NCBI GenBank assembly: GCA_003486025.1
Contig: DNHA01000275.1
Span: 1-11,091 of the forward strand
Direction of reading: 5' to 3'
DNA length: 11,091 bases
Source of the DNA: Micrococcaceae bacterium
Lineage (GTDB): Bacteria > Actinomycetota > Actinomycetes > Actinomycetales > Micrococcaceae
Shown: piece after piece, positions 6,147-11,091 of the stretch
Layout: the number at the start of each line of letters is the position of its first letter
How positions within the stretch are numbered: the first letter of the stretch is position 1
Program-made: the position numbers and the translations under genes
Notes under the pieces: model-generated
The model's database searches: none
What the model was told of the DNA's origin: nothing
The model's input: the letters and a program-made list of their open reading frames with translations, nothing else

Positions 6147-6881
6147 TTAATACGTCACCGGGTTTTCTGGGTTGGTTACGTCAATGACTTTAGCCTTGGC
6201 CTTATTTTCTTTGAGCTGTTTCAGGAAAATATTAGCCACTTCGTTTTTGAGCGCGGCTTTATCTCCGTCTCCCCAGATCAGAGTTCGCTTGTTCGGCAAG
6301 GCGAGCTCCATGAAGCCAGCTTGGGTAAGAGTCGCCGTTGACACCTGTTCGAGCACCTTTGGCTCCACGGTACTCAAAATTCCCGTCAACAGTTGAAATT
6401 TCTCTGGATCTTTCGTCTCATCTGACGCTTTGACGCGAGGAAGCTTAGTTTTGTCTTTCTCGCCAACCTTCTTCAGCTTCTCTCCGGAGGAGGAAACAAT
6501 AAATGAGTTCTTGCCGTCCACTAATATCGCTACAGGTTCGGCTTCAACGACCTCGACTACGAGAGTATCTGGCATCTTAGCTCGGACAACGATTTCATCC
6601 ACGGCCGGTTCATCACCGATCAGTTCCGCTACGCGCGCCTCCGAGATTCGCGGAAGCGGCACCCCTTGCAACGGTGCCAGGGATTCAAGTAGTTTTTTCT
6701 CGCTGACCAACTTGCTGCCGGTCACTTCGATTTTTTTCGCCGCAAGCAACGGAGAAAAACTCAGCACCAGCACGGCGGCAACACTCAAAGCCACTATGCT
6801 CGCGGCAATAATGAGTAGCAGCTTGCGACGTTTTTTCTCCGGACTTGCCGGAAGCTCGACAACCTTGGAATTCTCCACCAC
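6147..6881 (-). CDS. ftsQ: Cell division protein FtsQ (DivIB-like, POTRA domain)
   Basis: Bitopic divisome protein that links early and late division proteins through its extracytoplasmic POTRA domain. It is 244 residues. A short basic cytoplasmic segment (PEKKRRK, 14-20) precedes one membrane helix (about 21-43). The POTRA domain is at about 46-115 (AKKIEVTGSKLVSEKKLLESL, then MPDTLVVEVVEAEPVAIL). The extracellular beta domain follows (LPRVKASDE, FMELALPNKRTLIWGD). It lies 14 nt after the murC stop. Two adjacent GTG codons (6879-6881 and 6876-6878) are possible starts; GGAGG at 6887-6891 is 5 nt from the first and 8 nt from the second, so the second may be used (243 residues). No terminator with a U-tract is seen before ftsZ. 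Confidence 0.94.
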   Translation of the reverse strand: MVENSKVVELPASPEKKRRKLLLIIAASIVALSVAAVLVLSFSPLLAAKKIEVTGSKLVSEKKLLESLAPLQGVPLPRISEARVAELIGDEPAVDEIVVRAKMPDTLVVEVVEAEPVAILVDGKNSFIVSSSGEKLKKVGEKDKTKLPRVKASDETKDPEKFQLLTGILSTVEPKVLEQVSTATLTQAGFMELALPNKRTLIWGDGDKAALKNEVANIFLKQLKENKAKAKVIDVTNPENPVTY

Positions 6882-6886
6882 ATAAA

Positions 6887-6891
6887 CCTCC
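6887..6891 (-). promoter_or_regulatory. ftsQ ribosome binding site, leaves two GTG starts open
   Basis: GGAGG on the minus strand lies within the 14 nt between the murC stop and ftsQ. Spacing to the first GTG is 5 nt and to the second 8 nt. The second is slightly closer to the usual optimum. Confidence 0.7.
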
Positions 6892-6895
6892 AGAT

Positions 6896-8299
6896 TCAGT
6901 CGAAGGACAATGCGGCAACGATTTGCTCGCCCAGTTCGGTCACATCGCCAGCACCGATGGTCATCACCACATCTCCCGGCTCGGCGTACTCCACCGCGTG
7001 GGCTACTGCAGCAAGCGGAGTAAGTACCTCGCTAGGCACTTCAATGCGCTGGGCAATGAGCTCGCTGGTAACGCCAGGGATCGGCTCCTCGCGCGCAGGG
7101 TAAATTTCCAACACCCTCACGCTATCTGCCAAAGACAGGGCCTGGGCAAACTGACGATAGAATTCCTGGGTCCGGCTGAAAAGATGCGGCTGGAAGATGA
7201 CGTGCAATTTACCGTTGCCTGCCACAGCCCGGCCTGCCTTCAACGCGGCATCGACTTCGGTGGGATGGTGAGCGTAATCGTCGTAGACTCGAACGCCATT
7301 GCCCGCGCCTTTGAATTCAAAGCGGCGAGCGGCACCGGCAAAGCTTCCCAGTGCGGCTAACGCTTCTTCAATCTCCAGGCCCGCGTCCATGCCTACGGCT
7401 AGTGCCGCTGCGGCGTTGAGCAAATTATGCTCCCCCGGTACCGCCAGGTTCAGCAAATGGCTCTGACCGCTACCCCACTCGATGGTGGCCTCGAATCGGC
7501 CATCGTCCAAGGCCCGAGCGTCACTGAGCCGGCGATCTGCGTGATCCGCAAAGCCGTAGGTCTGGATCCGCAATTCGGGACGTTCCTGACGCATCTTACG
7601 CGCAAGGCTGTTAGCTCCTTGGTCATCGGCGCAACAGATGAGCAGGCCGTCCTCCGGGAGCAAGCGGGCAAATTCTACGAAGGCTTGGTGGACCGCTTCG
7701 GCAGTGCCGTAGTAGTCCAGATGGTCTGCCTCGATATTGGTCACCACGATGACATTCGGCCGATAGTTCAAGAACGAGGCATCAGACTCGTCGGCTTCCG
7801 CCACGAAGATCACTCCGCGTCCCAATTCCGCATTCGTACCGAGGCTTGGAATGTTTGCTCCGACGGCGAAGGACGGCGCGGCCGATGCTGTCTTGAGCAT
7901 ATGTGCAGTCAACGAGGTAGTCGTAGTTTTACCATGGGTTCCGGCGATAGTCACGACCTGCTGGTGTCCACGCATAGTCGCTTCGAGTCCCTCGGAACGG
8001 TGCATGATTTTCAGTCCCCGGCGCAAGGCTTCATCGTATTCCGCATTGCCCGGTTTGATGATCGAGGAGATTACCACGGTGTCCGCGTCACCTAAATTTT
8101 GCGGGTCGTAGCCGATATGGATTCGGGCGCCTCGCTCGCGGAGCCCATCAAGCACCGGTAGGTCTTTGGCGTCTGAGCCAGAAACTGCTACCCCGTAGTC
8201 CAGGAGCAGTCGGGCTACGGCTGAAACACCGACGCCGCCAACGCCCATCAGATGCACCTTGCCTAATTCGGCGATGTGGTTGCCTGGCTGCTGTGCCAT
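6896..8299 (-). CDS. murC: UDP-N-acetylmuramate--L-alanine ligase
   Basis: Cytoplasmic ATP-dependent Mur ligase that adds L-Ala to UDP-MurNAc, the first amino acid of the stem peptide. It is 467 residues, normal for the family. The N-terminal UDP-binding domain has HLMGVGGVGVSAVA (16-29) and SGSDAKD (40-46). The central ATPase domain has the P-loop AGTHGKTTTTS (119-129), EADESD (168-173) and HNLLNAAAAL (291-300). The C-terminal domain has DDYAHHPTE (340-348), FQPHLFSRT (369-377), YPAREEP (400-406) and GAGD (449-452). ATG start 3 nt after the murG stop, with AAAGG as ribosome site within the end of murG. In this organism it shares the cluster with murD and murG, as in other dcw operons. DDYAHHP and the overall domain wording mark MurC rather than MurD, E or F. 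Confidence 0.97.
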   Translation of the reverse strand: MAQQPGNHIAELGKVHLMGVGGVGVSAVARLLLDYGVAVSGSDAKDLPVLDGLRERGARIHIGYDPQNLGDADTVVISSIIKPGNAEYDEALRRGLKIMHRSEGLEATMRGHQQVVTIAGTHGKTTTTSLTAHMLKTASAAPSFAVGANIPSLGTNAELGRGVIFVAEADESDASFLNYRPNVIVVTNIEADHLDYYGTAEAVHQAFVEFARLLPEDGLLICCADDQGANSLARKMRQERPELRIQTYGFADHADRRLSDARALDDGRFEATIEWGSGQSHLLNLAVPGEHNLLNAAAALAVGMDAGLEIEEALAALGSFAGAARRFEFKGAGNGVRVYDDYAHHPTEVDAALKAGRAVAGNGKLHVIFQPHLFSRTQEFYRQFAQALSLADSVRVLEIYPAREEPIPGVTSELIAQRIEVPSEVLTPLAAVAHAVEYAEPGDVVMTIGAGDVTELGEQIVAALSFD

Positions 8300-8302
8300 A
8301 AT

Positions 8303-9427
8303 TTAGCCTTTCTGGCCCGACGCGGAACGTCGGGATGAAACTTCGTTGATAATCATTGCTGCCATCTGTTCGGCGGCATCTCGTTGTCCCAGCGAAGCAG
8401 CAGCGTGCGACATCTGTTCAAGTTTATGCTGATCGGTGATCAACTTCAGGACCGTGTCGGTGATATAGCCGGGGGTAAAGTCCGAGTTCGAAACCAGCAA
8501 TGCGCCTCCGGCTGCAACCAGCTCGCTGGCATTAAGCTTTTGTTCACCGTTGCCAATTGGCAATGGAACGAGAACTGAGGCGGTTCCCGCCACAGCCAGC
8601 TCACACACGGTGCCCGCACCGGAACGGCAGATCATCAGGTCTGCCGCGGCGTAAGCGAATTCCATTCGATCCACGTACTCGCGTTGCGTATAGCCAGCGT
8701 GTTCCAGTGGGTTTCCTTGCGCATCGGTGATTTGCTTGCCCCGGCCGGTGATATGGACAACGTGCACTCCCGCAGCGTCGAGCTGGTCGAGCGAAGCAAC
8801 AATGGTCTCGTTGATGCTTTGCGCACCGGAAGAGCCACCGGTCACCACCAGCACCGGAGACTGATCGGTGAGGCCAAAGTAAGCACGAGCCTCGTCACGG
8901 ATCGCTGTCCGATCCATTAATGCAACGTTCGATCGCATCGGCATTCCAACCTGACGCGCGTTTGGCAAACCGGTATTAGCGAAGGTGGTTCCGACCCCGG
9001 CTGCGTGTTTTGCACCCAACTTATTGGCCATTCCTGCCACCGAATTCGCTTCGTGGACAAATGTCGGGATGCCAAGCTTCTTAGCCGCGAGGTAAGCCGG
9101 AGTGCAGACATATCCGCCGACGCCGAGCAACGCTTCGGCGTTGGTTTCCCGGAGTATCTTCTTTGCCTCACTGATCGCTTTGAGGAAACGAAAAGGAAAC
9201 TTGAGCAGATCGAGGTTGATGCTTCGCGGCATCGGTGCTTTGGGGATCAGCGCTAACCGATAACCGGCTTCGGGAACAAGCTTCGTTTCAAGCCCACCGG
9301 GCGAACCCAGAGCTACGACGTTGGCCGGCGAATCTTGCTGGGAGACGGCATCTGCGATGGCCAGCATTGGCGAAATATGGCCGGCGGTTCCTCCTCCGGC
9401 AACGACCAGACGGATCGGATCACTCAT
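8303..9427 (-). CDS. murG: Lipid II synthase: UDP-GlcNAc transferase MurG
   Basis: Membrane-associated glycosyltransferase (GT28) that adds GlcNAc to lipid I to make lipid II. From the start chosen here it is 374 residues. Glycine-rich motifs GGGTAGH (11-17) and GVGGYV (102-107) form the lipid I side, with HEAN at 125-128. The UDP-GlcNAc side shows GGSSGAQSIN (197-206), SGAGTVCELAVAG (269-281) and GNGEQKLNA (292-300). The open frame continues 29 codons upstream to 9514 and would overlap ftsW; I reject that because MSDPIRLVVAGGGT is the family-like N-terminus and GAGGAG (9438-9443) sits 10 nt before this ATG. It lies 55 nt after ftsW and 3 nt before murC. Confidence 0.96.
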   Translation of the reverse strand: MSDPIRLVVAGGGTAGHISPMLAIADAVSQQDSPANVVALGSPGGLETKLVPEAGYRLALIPKAPMPRSINLDLLKFPFRFLKAISEAKKILRETNAEALLGVGGYVCTPAYLAAKKLGIPTFVHEANSVAGMANKLGAKHAAGVGTTFANTGLPNARQVGMPMRSNVALMDRTAIRDEARAYFGLTDQSPVLVVTGGSSGAQSINETIVASLDQLDAAGVHVVHITGRGKQITDAQGNPLEHAGYTQREYVDRMEFAYAAADLMICRSGAGTVCELAVAGTASVLVPLPIGNGEQKLNASELVAAGGALLVSNSDFTPGYITDTVLKLITDQHKLEQMSHAAASLGQRDAAEQMAAMIINEVSSRRSASGQKG

Positions 9428-9437
9428 GGCTTTTATA

Positions 9438-9443
9438 CTCCTC
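9438..9443 (-). promoter_or_regulatory. murG ribosome binding site that decides the start
   Basis: GAGGAG on the minus strand, 10 nt upstream of the ATG at 9425-9427. It supports the shorter 374-residue MurG over the longer open frame that begins inside ftsW. Confidence 0.75.
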
Positions 9444-9482
9444 GGGTCCAAGACCAGCGATTTGGCGCAATCAACGTAAAAC

Positions 9483-10724
9483 TTACTTTGGCGAGTTTTT
9501 GGTGTCCGTAGCAAAGTTCGCTATGGCGGCGAGTTTTTGAGCACGTGCCGAACAAAGCACGAAGCCCATAGCTAGCATTACCGCAAGCATCGCCGAACCA
9601 CCGGAAGAAATGAAGGGCAGCGGCACACCAATGACCGGCAGCAATCCACTGACCGTACCAAGATTGATGAAGGTTTGTCCGATGATCCAGGTAGAAATGC
9701 AACCCATCAATACCTTGGTGTACAAATCATTGGCGCGCATCGCGATACGGAACATGGCCAGTGCCAGCAGTGCAAACATGCACAGGACAAAGAGGACACC
9801 GACAAATCCGAATTCTTCACCAAGGATTGAGAAGATGAAGTCGTTTTGCGCTTCAGGAACGTAGGACCATTTGAGCCGTGATTGACCTGCCCCGACACCG
9901 AACCAGCCGCCGGAGGCGAATGCGTGCAGTCCCATGCTGGACTGGTAGCAGATTCTGTCATCGACACCGCAGTCAATTTTCAACCAGGCCAGCACTCGAG
10001 CACGACGGTTCGACGACGCGAATACCAGCACGGCGAGCATTGCAAAACCAACAATGCTGGCCAGCGCCAGCCACTTCATCTTCAGTCCGCCAAGAAACAA
10101 CGCCGTGGCAATGATCAAGATCAATACCAGCGCGGTACCTACGTCTTTTCCGGCCAGCACCAGCAAGAGAATGGCGCCGCCGATGGGAAGAACGATGGGT
10201 ACAAAGAGGTGCTTGTAGTCATGAAGCATGTTTTGCTTTTTTTCAAGCATAAATGCGGCAAAAACTGCCAAGGCCAACTTGGCAAACTCACTAGGCTGAA
10301 GGCCGATGGTGCTGGTGATGCGGATCCAGTTTCGGTTACCCAGGACTTCATGGCCTAGCGGAGTGAATGCGACCAGGAACAACAGCAGTACCGCCACGAG
10401 CGCCGCTGGCCAGGCCAGCCTTTTCAACGCTGCAGGCTTGAAGAACTGCATCACTATCATCGCGGCAATGCCCAATCCGGCAAACATCGCTTGGGACAAC
10501 GCCACGGTGAAACCATCATTTCCGCGAGCAATAGCCTCAACGGACGCCGAGGACTGCACCATCAGCACACCGAATATTGCCAAGGCAATTGAGGTGACAA
10601 AAACCAGCATGTAGTCGATCGAAGCGGTGCGGGCACTACCGGATTCAAGGTTGCCGATGAGCCGACCTACCGGGGAGAGCTTAGGCTTTCTATTCCTGGT
10701 TTTCTTGCCACGTGCTGTTGCCAT
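9483..10724 (-). CDS. ftsW: Septal peptidoglycan glycosyltransferase FtsW (SEDS family)
   Basis: Polytopic membrane polymerase that joins lipid II into glycan strands at the septum with a partner class B PBP. It is 413 residues, from the second of two adjacent ATG codons: GGGAGG (10730-10735) is 5 nt from this ATG but only 2 nt from the first. A basic cytoplasmic N-terminus (about 1-35) leads into about ten hydrophobic helices. SEDS motifs are NRNWIRI (130-136), LQPSEFAK (142-149), AGKDVGTA (191-198), YVPEAQNDFIF (288-298) with the conserved, predicted catalytic Asp295, and GVPLPFISSGGSAM (366-379). NRNW, PEAxxDFIF and neighbours murD/murG favour FtsW over RodA. Cys252 and Cys259 sit in the large extracellular loop. 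It begins 26 nt after murD. Confidence 0.96.
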   Translation of the reverse strand: MATARGKKTRNRKPKLSPVGRLIGNLESGSARTASIDYMLVFVTSIALAIFGVLMVQSSASVEAIARGNDGFTVALSQAMFAGLGIAAMIVMQFFKPAALKRLAWPAALVAVLLLFLVAFTPLGHEVLGNRNWIRITSTIGLQPSEFAKLALAVFAAFMLEKKQNMLHDYKHLFVPIVLPIGGAILLLVLAGKDVGTALVLILIIATALFLGGLKMKWLALASIVGFAMLAVLVFASSNRRARVLAWLKIDCGVDDRICYQSSMGLHAFASGGWFGVGAGQSRLKWSYVPEAQNDFIFSILGEEFGFVGVLFVLCMFALLALAMFRIAMRANDLYTKVLMGCISTWIIGQTFINLGTVSGLLPVIGVPLPFISSGGSAMLAVMLAMGFVLCSARAQKLAAIANFATDTKNSPK

Positions 10725-10729
10725 CATTG

Positions 10730-10735
10730 CCTCCC
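10730..10735 (-). promoter_or_regulatory. ftsW ribosome binding site that favours the second ATG
   Basis: GGGAGG on the minus strand lies 2 nt from the ATG at 10725-10727 and 5 nt from the ATG at 10722-10724. Two nucleotides is too close for efficient initiation, so the inner ATG is preferred. Confidence 0.65.
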
Positions 10736-10750
10736 GTCCGGTCCGGTTGT

Positions 10751-11091
10751 TTACTTAGTTCCTGCGGTTCCCTCATCCATGAGATCACTGACAGCGCTGA
10801 TAAATGCGTTGCCACGCTGGGCGTAGGAACTGAATTGGTCCATCGAGGCTGCTGCCGGTGCCATCAAGACGGTGTCCCCGGCCTGAGCAAGTTCGGCTGC
10901 CTTGCGCACCGCTTGGGTCATCACCTGCGAGCCTGTCGGAGCCATTGCCGCGGCAGCTTGTCCTTGGGCGGTGATATCCACCAGCTGAACGTCCCCAGCA
11001 TGTTCGGCCAGTGCCGAACGCAGTGAGTCATTATCGGTGCCAATCAGCAGCACGGCTCGTAAACGCTGCGCGTGGGTTGTGATCAGCTCGG
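10751..11091 (-). CDS. murD: UDP-N-acetylmuramoylalanine--D-glutamate ligase, C-terminal fragment (cut by window edge)
   Basis: Mur ligase that adds D-Glu to UDP-MurNAc-L-Ala. Only the last 112 residues are in the window; the frame stays open to the right edge, so an internal GTG at 11051-11053 is not the real start. The visible part is the C-terminal domain: the segment RLRAVLLIGTD near the edge, then AAELAQAGDTVLMAPAAASMDQFSSYAQRGNAF, which matches the family pattern of a SPAxAS-like motif followed by D-x-F and an RG-x-x-F end. It ends with a TAA at 10751-10753, 26 nt before ftsW. Location upstream of ftsW and murG supports MurD over the other Mur ligases. Confidence 0.92.
   Translation of the reverse strand, partial: ELITTHAQRLRAVLLIGTDNDSLRSALAEHAGDVQLVDITAQGQAAAAMAPTGSQVMTQAVRKAAELAQAGDTVLMAPAAASMDQFSSYAQRGNAFISAVSDLMDEGTAGTK

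Noticed and set aside
6430..6885. 151-codon plus-strand frame
   Set aside because: Antisense to ftsQ; Ser/Thr-rich product with no recognisable features.
7427..8095. 222-codon plus-strand frame
   Set aside because: Antisense to murC, where the ligase motifs are complete and continuous.
9428..9514. 29-codon N-terminal extension of MurG overlapping ftsW
   Set aside because: The extension has no family similarity, and a GAGGAG site lies before the inner ATG that gives the normal MurG N-terminus.
1..11091. Search for mobile elements, CRISPR, tRNA or rRNA genes, defence genes or an undescribed multi-gene system
   Set aside because: Every long coding stretch is accounted for by conserved division, cell-wall, lipoprotein, rRNA-modification or replication genes on one strand; no transposase, spaced repeats or cloverleaf was seen.

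Overview
The window is a compact, entirely minus-strand block of the actinobacterial division and cell-wall (dcw) cluster. Read in the direction of transcription (right to left) the order is murD (3' end) - ftsW - murG - murC - ftsQ - ftsZ - pgeF - sepF - yggT - divIVA/wag31 - lspA - rluA-family pseudouridine synthase - dnaE (5' end). The absence of ftsA, the SepF/YggT/DivIVA trio after ftsZ, the FtsZ C-terminal tail ending [10 protein letters not shown], and frequent GTG starts all indicate a Gram-positive actinobacterium. Protein wording (FtsZ, DivIVA, MurD tail) and moderate rather than very high GC suggest a Micrococcaceae member (Arthrobacter/Glutamicibacter-like). The genus call is inference from memory, not a database result.

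Right part (about 5930-11091): murD, ftsW, murG, murC and ftsQ lie 3-55 nt apart and look like one operon. It makes the lipid-linked peptidoglycan precursor (MurC and MurD add amino acids to UDP-MurNAc, MurG makes lipid II), polymerises it at the septum (FtsW) and supplies the divisome scaffold FtsQ. A 218-nt gap then precedes ftsZ. It holds two sigma70-like candidate promoters; the proximal one is overlaid by a nested inverted repeat that could be an operator.

Middle part (about 2053-5928): ftsZ, pgeF (peptidoglycan editing factor), sepF (membrane anchor and Z-ring bundler) and yggT, followed after a 225-nt leader by divIVA (polar growth scaffold). The PLP-binding protein gene yggS, which sits between pgeF and sepF in several well-known actinobacteria, is missing; a 125-nt spacer takes its place.

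Left part (1-2052): a strong hairpin separates divIVA from lspA (lipoprotein signal peptidase). lspA overlaps an RluA-family 23S rRNA pseudouridine synthase gene by 4 nt. After another hairpin comes the start of dnaE (replicative DNA polymerase III alpha, PHP domain only).

No mobile element, CRISPR array, tRNA, rRNA or novel multi-gene system is visible. This is a conserved housekeeping region, and the points worth a second look are mostly in the non-coding gaps.
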